The notes beneath the pieces were generated by a model. It was given only the letters and a program-made list of their open reading frames with translations. It ran no database searches and had not been told where the DNA came from. Position numbers and translations under genes: made by a program. A stretch of 64,000 bases of DNA from assembly GCF_003967555.1 (NCBI RefSeq), contig NZ_BIFS01000001.1, positions 4,402,001 through 4,466,000 of the forward strand, read 5' to 3'. This DNA comes from Dictyobacter kobayashii. Lineage in GTDB: Bacteria; Chloroflexota; Ktedonobacteria; Ktedonobacterales; Ktedonobacteraceae. This document shows, piece by piece, positions 54,810 through 63,041 of the stretch; the first letter of the stretch is position 1; each line of letters opens with the position of its first letter.

Positions 54810-55010
54810 ATGGCACGAGGACGGAAAGAGGCAATTGCAGTGAGCGTGCTTCGAGAGATTTTGCTTGATCGGATTGCGATTGAACGCAAATTGAAACGCT
54901 TGATTCGGGATCAATTGGTGGAAGCGTCTCTCTTATCCATTGTGTTCAGTCGGCTGCAATTCTTTGAGGATGACATTCGCAATGCTCTTGATGAGCTGGA
55001 ACACGAATAA
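54810..55010 (+). CDS. Unknown small helical protein of the element
   Basis: 66 aa, begins ARGRKEAIAVSVLREILLDRIAIE and is helical throughout, basic then acidic. No family recognised. GAGGGA before the ATG. Could be a ribbon or helix DNA-binding or partner protein. Confidence 0.6.
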   Translation: MARGRKEAIAVSVLREILLDRIAIERKLKRLIRDQLVEASLLSIVFSRLQFFEDDIRNALDELEHE

Positions 55011-55108
55011 GGCTTGTGATTTTTCGATATGTTCAACCACTTGTTTTGATGTTCGTTTGTTCGCCCTGGGCACAGTGCTCCAGGCTAAAGAAAAAAGAGA
55101 GGTGTCTT

Positions 55109-55441
55109 ATGGCTTTTGAATTAACTGGTACTGTTAAATACGCTCGTCGCATGAAAGGCGAGGCTAAAGGCTCTGGTAAACCGTACGATTTCTTTTCCCT
55201 GATTGTCCTCGATCCTGACGAGGGTGAGCGTATTCCTTTACAGATGAGTTCGGATAGCCCTCAGTTTAAAGAGCTTTGCGATCGCGATCAAACCTTGATC
55301 GATCAGCCCATTAAGGTCATCATTCGCCGCTGCCTCCCTGGCACGAAAAAAGACAAAAACACCGGCCAGGAAACACCAACGGTGCGCTTCTTCATCAAGA
55401 AAGTCTTGTTCTCTACGGCTGCGCAACCTGCGTCCCGTTAG
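55109..55441 (+). CDS. Putative OB-fold-like small protein of the element
   Basis: 110 aa. Strand-rich start (FELTGTVKYARRMKGEAKGSGKPYDFFSLIVLD, in part) with a central helix (SPQFKELCDRDQTLI) and closing strands (IKVIIRRCLPG, VRFFIKKVLF) resembles short OB-fold single-strand DNA-binding proteins seen in phages and plasmids; this is inference from pattern only. AGAGAGG lies ahead of ATG 55109. Its place before the primase gene would suit an SSB role. Confidence 0.55.
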   Translation: MAFELTGTVKYARRMKGEAKGSGKPYDFFSLIVLDPDEGERIPLQMSSDSPQFKELCDRDQTLIDQPIKVIIRRCLPGTKKDKNTGQETPTVRFFIKKVLFSTAAQPASR

Positions 55442-55461
55442 TTCTGGAAAGGATACCGACT

Positions 55462-56241
55462 ATGCGCATAGCAATTGCTTTACATCTGCTCTGGAAGCGT
55501 TTTGAAATTGCCCTCTGTGCGCTCGTGGTGCCTGGACTCATTCTTGAGTCCAGCATCGCGAATGGGTGGGTGTACGGTGGGAACTTCGTGGGCTTCCTGC
55601 GTGGGTTGTTTCTTGATCTGGTCATTTACATTTGTGCTCGTCAGGCGTTTCTGCTGTACCGCAAGGGAAACAAAACAGGCTCCTTCATTATGGCTATGGT
55701 TTCCCTGAGCATCACCTATGTCAGTGCGGTCAATAACCTGGGGTGGGTGCTCTCTGGGCATGAAATGGCTGGTGTGCTTGGCTCTCTGAGTCAAATGATG
55801 GGCGCTGGTAGTCCACTCTACCGAGCGTATGAGTTTTCTCTTGCTGTGTGTCTCCCACTTTCCCTGCTCGCTATTGCCCTGGTCGACCTGGATCACTTCT
55901 TTGAGCACAGTATTAATCAAGATCACCTGGATAACCAGGCGATGCTTTCCGATGAACGGCGTATGCATCGGACCGCTTTCCTCAAAGCACAACGGGTCCA
56001 GAAGGGGACTATTCAAGAACAGTATCAAGAGATTGCGGAAGATCGTGCTCAAACCTTTGTCGACAAAGCGCGTGATGGTGATTTGACCTTTGGTGCTCAC
56101 ACGGCTGCGCATGACACCGACAAACTTGCTCAAGCGGCTTCCGTCAGGCAAATTGAACCTCCCGTTCAAGAGGTTCCTGGGACCGTGTGGCCGGCTGATG
56201 AACCTCGGCCAGCACAACAAGATTGGGCCGATTGGCGGTAG
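55462..56241 (+). CDS. Membrane protein of the element
   Basis: 259 aa with four hydrophobic helices in the first 150 residues (ALCALVVPGLILES, LFLDLVIYICARQAFLLY, SFIMAMVSLSITYVSAV, LAVCLPLSLLAIALV). The C-terminal 100 residues are soluble, Gln/His/Asp-rich, and end with WPADEPRPAQQDWADWR. No transfer-protein motif (no Walker box) is present. Similar architectures occur in plasmid-encoded proteins of unknown role. Confidence 0.65.
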   Translation: MRIAIALHLLWKRFEIALCALVVPGLILESSIANGWVYGGNFVGFLRGLFLDLVIYICARQAFLLYRKGNKTGSFIMAMVSLSITYVSAVNNLGWVLSGHEMAGVLGSLSQMMGAGSPLYRAYEFSLAVCLPLSLLAIALVDLDHFFEHSINQDHLDNQAMLSDERRMHRTAFLKAQRVQKGTIQEQYQEIAEDRAQTFVDKARDGDLTFGAHTAAHDTDKLAQAASVRQIEPPVQEVPGTVWPADEPRPAQQDWADWR

Positions 56242-56266
56242 GTGCCTGGTCGATGGTCTAAGAATG

Positions 56267-56300
56267 ACGCCAACCGTAGAACGCCAACCGTAGAACGCCA
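56267..56300. repeat. 14-bp tandem repeat
   Basis: ACGCCAACCGTAGA repeated 2.4 times at 56267-56300, between the membrane protein and primase genes. Possible iteron-like sequence near replication genes. Confidence 0.8.
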
Positions 56301-56353
56301 CTTGCCGGACGCCTGGGGACAGGCTCCGGCTTTCAGTGAAAGGAGCACATAGT

Positions 56354-57322
56354 ATGATTTCTCCTTCTCTTTACACTCGGTTTGCTGCCTTGTTTGTCGG
56401 TCGCTCTGATGATTATGCGCTTCAATGCCCCAACGGCTTATATCGGCGTGCAGGTCGCCCTCTTACCTCTGAAGTGCTTCATGCGCATTTGCAAGGGGAT
56501 TGCACTATTGGGACCTATGTCATCAATACACATGGGTCATGCTCGTTCGCGGTGATGGATGCCGATAAACCGGGCGGCTTGCGGCTGCTGGCCCAGGCGC
56601 AACAGGCGCTTGCTGCTGACGATATTCCTTCGTATCTGGAGCAGTCGCATCGTGAGGGGCATCTCTGGATCTTCCTCCGACAGCCAGCTCCCGCCGCGAC
56701 AGTCCGGTGGTGGCTGCGCCCCTATTGCCCTGAGGACATGGAATTTTTCCCAAAACAGGATCAGACGGACGGGTATGGATCGCTGATCCGGGTGCCCCTG
56801 GGTATCCATCTGCTGACAGGTCGCCGCTATCCCTTCATCACCCTGGACGGTGATCGGACGGTGCCGGTGGCTCCAACGTTTCATGACATGTTGCGCTGGC
56901 TCTGGCATGTGCGCCAGGTCGACGCGCCCACGTTCGATATCACTACTGTTCGCTCACAACGATCCACGCACGGAGCCGTCAACAAAAAAAAATCGATGAC
57001 CCAACCTGCTGCCCTACGATCCCGCTCGCCGTACGCCAACATTGCCGACTGGTGTGCGCGTCAAGATCCGTTCGCGCTCATCGGACACTATGTTGAGCTG
57101 AACCGGCAGGGCATGGGGCATTGTCCATTTGAGGATCATCATGCTGATGGCGAGGATCGGCGTTGTTCCTTCAAAGTGTTTCAGCCCTCCACGCCCGGCG
57201 GTATGTGTTGGTACTGCTACGCCTGGGGAAAAGGCGGCAGCGTGTTTGACTTTCTGCGCCTGTACTACCAGTTGGATGCTCGTGAGTTGTGGCATCGGCT
57301 TCAGGCCGGGGCGCATGTGTAA
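56354..57322 (+). CDS. Archaeo-eukaryotic-type primase with CHC2-like zinc finger
   Basis: 322 aa. Residues 55-160 match the AEP primase pattern seen in mobile elements and TOTE-type systems: metal-binding FAVMDAD (Asp69, Asp71), SHREGHLWIF (99-107), FFPKQD (131-136) and LIRVPLG (144-150). The C-terminal part has a DnaG-like zinc finger with Cys257, a His near 262, Cys285 and Cys288 (CPFEDHH and CWYCYAWGKGGSVFDFL). It probably makes replication primers for the element. ATG 56354 follows AAGGAGC. Confidence 0.8.
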   Translation: MISPSLYTRFAALFVGRSDDYALQCPNGLYRRAGRPLTSEVLHAHLQGDCTIGTYVINTHGSCSFAVMDADKPGGLRLLAQAQQALAADDIPSYLEQSHREGHLWIFLRQPAPAATVRWWLRPYCPEDMEFFPKQDQTDGYGSLIRVPLGIHLLTGRRYPFITLDGDRTVPVAPTFHDMLRWLWHVRQVDAPTFDITTVRSQRSTHGAVNKKKSMTQPAALRSRSPYANIADWCARQDPFALIGHYVELNRQGMGHCPFEDHHADGEDRRCSFKVFQPSTPGGMCWYCYAWGKGGSVFDFLRLYYQLDARELWHRLQAGAHV

Positions 57323-57331
57323 GGGGGATGT

Positions 57332-57658
57332 ATGCCGAATTATGGACAACCATTGCGGGACTGTGGCCCTGAAGATGGTGAAAGCATGGCAGGCTGGTTT
57401 GATGTGGCGCTCTGGTCGTATGGGCTGGCAGAGAACCGTTTTCCGCTCCATATGGGGTATATGCAGGCGTTGACAGCTTACCAGGCAATAGAAGACGCCA
57501 TGCGGTACTATGGGCTTCCTCGTGTGGGCTATGCGTGTGCGCGTGCGTTGGATGGGTCGATCTGCTATCGAGCCTATAAGGTGTTCGTGGTCATGGATGC
57601 GGTTCAGGACGATTGGGATTCTGAGTTTGATGCCCTGCTGCGCTCGGTGCAGTGGTAG
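57332..57658 (+). CDS. Unknown protein of the element
   Basis: 108 aa, 9 bp after the primase stop, with GGGGG before the ATG. Rich in Tyr and Trp (GWFDVALWSYGLAENRFPLH, AIEDAMRYYGLPRVGYACARA). Mixed alpha/beta appearance; not recognised. Probably works with the primase or Rep. Confidence 0.6.
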   Translation: MPNYGQPLRDCGPEDGESMAGWFDVALWSYGLAENRFPLHMGYMQALTAYQAIEDAMRYYGLPRVGYACARALDGSICYRAYKVFVVMDAVQDDWDSEFDALLRSVQW

Positions 57659-57670
57659 CGTGCTGGCTCT

Positions 57671-57700
57671 GAGCGGTCCCGTAAGTAAACCGGACCGCTC
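57671..57700 (+). terminator. Hairpin inside the element
   Basis: Perfect 9-bp stem GAGCGGTCC / GGACCGCTC with 12-nt loop followed by AAAA, between the 108-aa gene and rep. May end the primase operon. Confidence 0.6.
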
Positions 57701-57738
57701 AAAATACATCACTGGTTGCTTGGTGAAAGGATGGGCCT

Positions 57739-59228
57739 ATGAATGAGAGTATTGTGCGGATTTTAGGAGCTTTTTTAGATACGCTCTATCTGAATGTGTA
57801 TCAAACGGATACCAATTTTCAGGTGGTCAAGAAAAAACTGTCGGATGAGCTGAAGCTTGAGTTGCAGCAGTTAAAAGAGCAGGCGCAAGAGGATGAGGAA
57901 AATATTCCGACACGCTTTTCTTTTGATGGCAAACCATTGCTTATGATGATGAAGGGGAGTGAGGGTTTTAACTGGATCTTAAAGAATGAGAGTATCAATT
58001 TCTGCGTCAACCGTGGCTCGAAGATGAATCTGTGTGCCCAGGTGCGTTGTTCGTCGGAATACCTCTGGAAAAGGCGGGATATTAGCGCGATCGTTAATGA
58101 AGTATTTTTCTTTGCTACTCAGGTCTTTGGACAACAGATTTGTCTTCAGGTGTCGGCGCTTGACCTGGCTGTAGATGTCATCAATTTTCAACTGCCTTCT
58201 GCGGAAGATATTAAAGAGTGCTTTATCTCGCGTGCGCAATTGTCGGAAGAAGCCCCGGCCAACCTGGCTGATTGTTTTGTTGATGGCCCTGACCGCATTA
58301 AGCGTCGGTGGGGCGGATTACTGGCTTGCCGTTTGGTGCTCGTGGAGCTGCTATCTCTGGCATTATCTATGATAAAACGCACGAGATTAAATATCATTCT
58401 CCTGAAAAGTCCTGGCTCTTTGATCTCTGGGGTGAGTCTGCGCGTATTCAAGGTTTTGAGTATAGCGAAGATATGCAGGTCATGCGTCATGAAATGCGCT
58501 TCCGGCGTCCGGCTCTGCGGGAAATGAAGCAGGTCGCCCAGGTCGTCAAGGATGGCGAAGAGCATGAAGAAGTCTTGTTTCATGGGATTGAAGATGCGTT
58601 TCTGCTTGAAACCTACATTGCTGGTCTATGGGGGTATGCGGTCGGTCATGTCGATGGCGGTGCGGATGGCCTTCCTGATGGCTGGCTCCGCTATGTGATT
58701 CCTAGTGAGACAGATGTCAACCGCTCTCGCTGGGAAGTGCATCCAGATTGGCAGGTCATTCAATCGGCCTTTGCGGTTCCTGAGCTGGAAGAGTCTGAGT
58801 ATGAGTGTGAGGAACGGGAAAAAGAAGAGTTGCTATCTGAGGTTGATGCCTACCTGGAAGAGCATCCCTGGCAAGATGTTACTCCTCCTGTCAGGAAGAG
58901 AAAAAAGTCTGTGGTGAAACGACCTGATTATGTTGCTCCTGTAGTTGATCCGCTCCATTTTAACCTGGCTCCTTACATTCGGGAACGGAAACGGCATGTG
59001 CATATGGAACGGATGGTGGCCCAGCTGACCGGGTGCATGTCGACCTTTGAAGCCTGGCGGGCGCATTCCGACGATCGCTTACCTGGTGGTGTGCATGCTG
59101 ATCTCTCGGATACCTTGTCGGTCTACTACCGATTAGCAGAAACCTACATGTTGCAGCGACAGAAAGATTTTGCTGAAACTGTCCGTAAAAAACGGGTGCT
59201 CTATCACATTGTTGAATCTATAGCATAG
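57739..59228 (+). pseudogene. Rep-like replication initiator, interrupted by one missing base
   Basis: The first frame (57739-58527) holds VSALDLAVDV and ends abnormally; from about 58308 a second frame continues with RITGLPFGARGAAISGIIYDKTHEI, shown in part, KSWLFDLWG and RHEMRFRRPALREM. Together these are the usual order of plasmid and phage replication initiation proteins (LDLaVD, fG..g..sriYdKt.Ei, W..DlWg, R.E.rfr). One extra G in GGTGGGGCGG at about 58311 would join RRWG to RITG. The joined product would be 496 aa with an acidic C-terminal region. AAAGGA precedes the ATG. Confidence 0.72.
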
Positions 59229-59238
59229 GGGGTGTTCT

Positions 59239-60219
59239 ATGAGACTTGATGAGACTGTTGAGCATTACTTACGTAGCCTGATAACCCGGCGTCTTTCTAT
59301 TCATACTCAGCTGGCATATCGCCACGCTCTTGCGCTCCTAGTCCGATTGTTGGCGGATATATGCGGTGTGACCGATCTGGAGCGGGTTACAGTGCTTCAC
59401 CTTCGTCAGTGTGTGCAGCACCTTCTGACTGAATCTGTTGAGGTCCAGAAGTCGCGTCGGCCTCCTGGGAATGGCTCTACTCTGTCAGCTGGTAGCGTGT
59501 GCGATTATATCCGCCGTTGGAAGACCTTCTTTAATTGGTGTCAGCGCGAGGATCTCATAGAGAAAAATCCCGGTACTCGCCTGGAATATCCGAAGACTGA
59601 TGAGAGGATGATTGATGCATTTACTGTGAACCAGATTGAGCATATGATCAGCATTTTTGATCTCTCCACCCCTGAGGGTTTCCGTGATTATGTTATCTTG
59701 CTGCTGATGTTGGATACTGGTATTCGCCGCTCTGAGGTGGCTACCCTCCGGGTAGAGGATGTGCATGATACGTATATCGGGGTCTTTGGCAAGGGCCGTA
59801 AAGAGCGCCAGGTCGGCATTCATCCCGAAATAAGTAACCTGTTGTGGAAGTACATCCATAAGTATCGCCGTCCAGCTGATGGGGATGAGCCTATTCTTTT
59901 CCTCTCTGTTGGCCGTGGCCGGGTTGGTATGCCGTTTGGCCGTGGTGGCATGAATGCTTTAATCAGGCGGTTAAAGGCTGCGACTGGTATTGATGACGTG
60001 CGCTTGTCGGCTCACACATTCCGGCATACGTTTGCCTGTATGTATTTGGATGCGGGTGGTGATGTTTTCAGTCTTTCTCGTGAAATGGGTCATACAGATA
60101 TAAAAACAACTGAACGCTATCTGAGAAGTTTCACAAGTAAAAGGGCGCGTCTGCAACATGACTCGCATTCACCTATTAATAGCATAAAATTGCGTTCTCA
60201 CAAGAAACCGAAAAAGTGA
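59239..60219 (+). CDS. Tyrosine recombinase (integrase)
   Basis: 326 aa. The N-terminal SAM-like DNA-binding domain (HTQLAYRHAL, YIRRWKTFFNWCQRE) precedes a complete catalytic domain: Arg163 (TGIRRSE), Lys185 (GKGRKERQ), His259-x2-Arg262 (HTFRHTFA), His285 (MGHTDI) and Tyr294 (TTERYL). It lies 75 bp from the right-end core repeat, as expected for an integrase acting on attP. GGGGGTG before the ATG; the start follows the rep stop by 10 bp. Confidence 0.95.
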   Translation: MRLDETVEHYLRSLITRRLSIHTQLAYRHALALLVRLLADICGVTDLERVTVLHLRQCVQHLLTESVEVQKSRRPPGNGSTLSAGSVCDYIRRWKTFFNWCQREDLIEKNPGTRLEYPKTDERMIDAFTVNQIEHMISIFDLSTPEGFRDYVILLLMLDTGIRRSEVATLRVEDVHDTYIGVFGKGRKERQVGIHPEISNLLWKYIHKYRRPADGDEPILFLSVGRGRVGMPFGRGGMNALIRRLKAATGIDDVRLSAHTFRHTFACMYLDAGGDVFSLSREMGHTDIKTTERYLRSFTSKRARLQHDSHSPINSIKLRSHKKPKK

Positions 60220-60282
60220 AGTATAGCACCTGTGAGGGCGTTTTGAGGTGATATACTAATCCCCGTTTTAGGGGCAAAAACA

Positions 60283-60407
60283 AGCCACTGGGGGATAAAA
60301 ACCTTGATGGCTATTCGCGTTGGATCGTTTCGTGTCCTTGGTTCGTGGGTATGTGTATGAGGCGGTTTTCGTGAGTGAAAAAGGTGTATATGTGCTATAC
60401 TACGCAA
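60283..60407 (+). repeat. Right end (attR-like) repeat region and TPR promoter
   Basis: Counterpart of 52633-52758. Contains the 22-bp core (60295-60316), GTTGGATCGTTT (60319-60330) and TATGTGCTATACTACGCAA (60389-60407) with an extended -10 TGCTATACT that probably serves the TPR gene at 60469. AGCCA (60283-60287) can pair with TGGCT (60308-60312), and CCCC/GGGG (60261-60264, 60271-60274) form a hairpin just before it. Confidence 0.8.
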
Positions 60408-60468
60408 GGATTTACCGTGTATTCCTGCGAACAGTACAATGTGAAGTATAGAGGAAAGTAGGCCATGT

Positions 60469-61914
60469 ATGAGTAACATGCAAGATGAACCTAATGCAAA
60501 TACGAATAATAGTAGTAGCGTACCCATGCATTTTGTGAAGCGTAGCGATATGGCTCGTGATGAGCAGTCATGGACCGATCGGGGTAATACAGCCGCTCAG
60601 GAAGGGGATTACGAAACCGCAGCAGAGGCTTTTGCGCAGGCGGTTGAAGTTAGTCCCAACAATGCTCGTGCCCGCTATAATCTGGCACTGGCCCAACAAT
60701 ATCTGGGGGATGTCGAGACCGCGATTGCTGGCTATCGCCGTGCTATCGATCTAGATCCACAGTTGATCGATGCCTATATCAACCTGGGAAATCTTTACGG
60801 GGAACTTGGTTTGTATGAGGAGTCCCTGGAAACCTTCCAGCAGGCGATTGAATTGGATCCTGAAAATGATGAGCTCTATTTGAGCGTCGGCGATGCATAT
60901 CGTACGCAGAACTTGTATCAAGATGCTATTCAAGCATATCGCCAGACGCTGATGCTCAATTCTGATAATGCATCAGCTAGCAATAATCTGCTTGATGTTC
61001 GTGAGAGGGTCAATGATCAGTGGCGCCGTGTGATGGAGCAAGAGCATAAGATCGATGAGGACCCGACCGATCCCGCTCGCTATTCCGAACTGTCGAGCAT
61101 CTATCTGGATATGCGCCGCTATGATGATGCTCTGTCGACTGCTAATCAAATTCTGACACTGGATCCAGAGGGACGCATTGGCTATGATGCGCTGGCATCT
61201 ATCTATGAGCAGATGGGCGAGCGCGATCAGGCGGCTGAGATCTATAGTCAGATCGTAGCGATTGATCCTGAAGATGCTGAGGCCTGGGAGCACCTGGGAA
61301 CCTGGCGTTCTATTCAGGGCAATAATGATGAGGCTATTGAGGCCTATAATCGTTCCATCCAGATTGATCCTCAACGCGCCACAACACGCTTTAGCCTGGC
61401 CGAGACCTATTTAGAGAGCGAGCGCTACGATGAAGCCCTGGCGATCTATCAGGGATTGGTTGAGAGCGCTGATCGTAGCGAACTGCAGTTAGATGATCTG
61501 GCGGCGGCCTATGCTGGCCTGGCTGAGACCTATAACTCTCTGGGGCGCTATGAAGAGGCTATACAAACGGCTGAGAAGCTGCTAGAACGCTCTGAGGATG
61601 ATCCAGAGGGGTATTACCAGCTGGCAACTGCATATGACGCTCTAGGACGCTATCCTGAGGCTATTGAGAATTATCAAAACGCCATCGAGAGCGATCCTTT
61701 GAACGCTGATTATTACAATGATCTGGCCGATACATTGCGTGAAGTCAAGCGCTATGATGAGGCTTTGGATACTGTACAGCAGGCAATTTCAATGGACCCC
61801 TCGATGATTCTGGCTTATGAAACGATGGCACAAATCTATGAGGCGACTGGACGTGCCGATGAGGCTGCTGAGGCAATGAGCCAGGCCAATGCTTTACGCT
61901 CAGTTTCAGAGTAA
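60469..61914 (+). CDS. Tetratricopeptide-repeat protein
   Basis: 481 aa, soluble, made of about 12 TPR units of 34 residues from residue 35 to the end, for example RARYNLALAQQYLGDVETAI and DAYINLGNLYGELGLYEESL. TPR arrays bind other proteins; no enzymatic domain is attached. The start has GAGGAAAG about 10 nt upstream. It is the first host gene right of the element and its promoter lies within the right-end repeat. A textbook terminator follows. Confidence 0.93.
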   Translation: MSNMQDEPNANTNNSSSVPMHFVKRSDMARDEQSWTDRGNTAAQEGDYETAAEAFAQAVEVSPNNARARYNLALAQQYLGDVETAIAGYRRAIDLDPQLIDAYINLGNLYGELGLYEESLETFQQAIELDPENDELYLSVGDAYRTQNLYQDAIQAYRQTLMLNSDNASASNNLLDVRERVNDQWRRVMEQEHKIDEDPTDPARYSELSSIYLDMRRYDDALSTANQILTLDPEGRIGYDALASIYEQMGERDQAAEIYSQIVAIDPEDAEAWEHLGTWRSIQGNNDEAIEAYNRSIQIDPQRATTRFSLAETYLESERYDEALAIYQGLVESADRSELQLDDLAAAYAGLAETYNSLGRYEEAIQTAEKLLERSEDDPEGYYQLATAYDALGRYPEAIENYQNAIESDPLNADYYNDLADTLREVKRYDEALDTVQQAISMDPSMILAYETMAQIYEATGRADEAAEAMSQANALRSVSE

Positions 61915-61940
61915 TCAATGGCGGACGCATTTCGTTGTGT

Positions 61941-61976
61941 AACTGGTATCTTTTGACAAGATACCAGTTTTTTTTT
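61941..61976 (+). terminator. Intrinsic terminator after TPR gene
   Basis: Perfect 12-bp stem AACTGGTATCTT / AAGATACCAGTT with a 5-nt loop followed by a run of T. Confidence 0.93.
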
Positions 61977-62010
61977 ATGCTACCATCCGCTTTTATGATT
62001 TGCTTGCCCA

Positions 62011-62847
62011 CTAGGATTGTTTGTGCTCAATGGTATCGGCGAACTCTAATAGATCGGTCAGGTTGTGTTGGAGATAGTCATAGAGCAGGTCACGGTTAAG
62101 CGCGGCCGGTTCATGTACCAGGTCATCACGTAGGTTGGTCAACACTTCTAAACGATACGCTAGTGCACGTGGGATGATGTTCTGGGCCGCAATGTTACTG
62201 AGGAGCTCATGATAGTTTTCCGCCCGCTTTAACCCAAAGGCGGCTATCAGCGTGCCACAAGTGGCAAGACAGGCTTCAATAGCCAGCTGGAGGTAGCGTT
62301 CCCCCAATGCGTAAAGATGATAATCAGCGGTGAACTCTGCGCGGGGATGTTGCCCGAGCTCCTGTAGAATCGCTACGGCCGCGCGCAACTGCTGCAAAGG
62401 ATTCTGTACTAAATCTTTATCGATTGGCAACATATGCCCATACAGGCGCCGGCCCAGGGCCTGGTTCTGGATCTCATCAAACTTTTTAAAGTCGAGATAA
62501 TCCATCACGGCCCGTGTTTCAAAGGTCACACGCCGTTTTTCGTTACGGCTGAAAAGAATCTGACCATACTTGATGACCTGTAATTTTAGCAGTAGGGAGG
62601 CTTGATTTAAGATCACCACGTCGATCGTATCTGATTCCAGGCGTTTAGTCAGTTCGCTGAGGAAGTAGAGCTGATAATCGAGAAACTGGTCGGCTTTGAT
62701 TTGATCCATCAAGAGGACCGCGATATCGACATCGCTGAGCTGACCAAAAGTGGCTCGATTAGAGAGCGAGCCAGCCAGATAAGCGGCATTAACCGGGCTT
62801 TGTGCAAAAAACTGATTCAGGCGGGATTGCTTTTCGAATAAGTTCAT
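62011..62847 (-). CDS. Fused MNT nucleotidyltransferase-HEPN protein
   Basis: 278 aa. The N-terminal domain is a minimal nucleotidyltransferase: AGSLSNRATFGQLSDVDIAV with Gly26-Ser27 and the Asp39/Asp41 pair. The C-terminal helical domain is HEPN-like with Arg240-x4-His245 (LRDDLVHEP). In two-gene MntA/HepT systems the MNT protein AMPylates a Tyr just after the HEPN His; here that position is Pro (HEP), so such control seems absent. Related fusions include antibiotic nucleotidyltransferases. GGAGG 6 nt upstream of ATG 62847; the frame is open to 62910. Confidence 0.78.
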   Translation of the reverse strand: MNLFEKQSRLNQFFAQSPVNAAYLAGSLSNRATFGQLSDVDIAVLLMDQIKADQFLDYQLYFLSELTKRLESDTIDVVILNQASLLLKLQVIKYGQILFSRNEKRRVTFETRAVMDYLDFKKFDEIQNQALGRRLYGHMLPIDKDLVQNPLQQLRAAVAILQELGQHPRAEFTADYHLYALGERYLQLAIEACLATCGTLIAAFGLKRAENYHELLSNIAAQNIIPRALAYRLEVLTNLRDDLVHEPAALNRDLLYDYLQHNLTDLLEFADTIEHKQS

Positions 62848-63008
62848 CAACGACCTCCGAGAAAACCCTGGATCTGCCCAGATCGTTGGTTGATACATGC
62901 AAGGAAACACACTTATTGGGAACTATACTTGCTTATTCGCAAGTATACCATAAAAAGTGTGGAAGCTATAGCTTGAAAAAGAACTCATTTTCAGAAGGGC
63001 GGGAAATG

Positions 63009-63041
63009 TGGGTAGAAAAAGCACATTTAGCCTTCTACCCA
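63009..63041 (-). terminator. Hairpin terminator after moaE
   Basis: 9-bp stem TGGGTAGAA / TTCTACCCA (63009-63017 and 63033-63041) overlapping the last codons of moaE, with a U-rich segment on the minus strand. Confidence 0.55.

Larger units (their letters stand above)
52645..60316. mobile_element. 7.65-kb integrative element with tyrosine integrase, primase and Rep
   Basis: Bounded by exact 22-bp direct repeats, 52645-52666 and 60295-60316 (ATAAAAACCTTG...GGCTATTC), both in the same orientation, offset 7650 bp. Contents left to right: HTH regulator (minus strand), two small membrane proteins, four small soluble proteins, a membrane protein, an AEP-type primase, one unknown, an interrupted Rep-like gene, and the integrase beside the right repeat. 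No relaxase, coupling protein or transposase is present, so self-transfer is unlikely. It separates gntR from the TPR gene. Boundaries rest on the repeats; excision was not shown. Confidence 0.8.

Noticed and set aside
55480-56301. 273-codon minus-strand frame opposite the element membrane protein
   Set aside because: Shadow of the plus-strand gene, which has membrane helices, a start and operon spacing that make it the real one.
57014-57712. 232-codon minus-strand frame opposite primase and the following gene
   Set aside because: It spans the junction of two plus-strand genes with good motifs and ribosome-binding sites; no domain seen.
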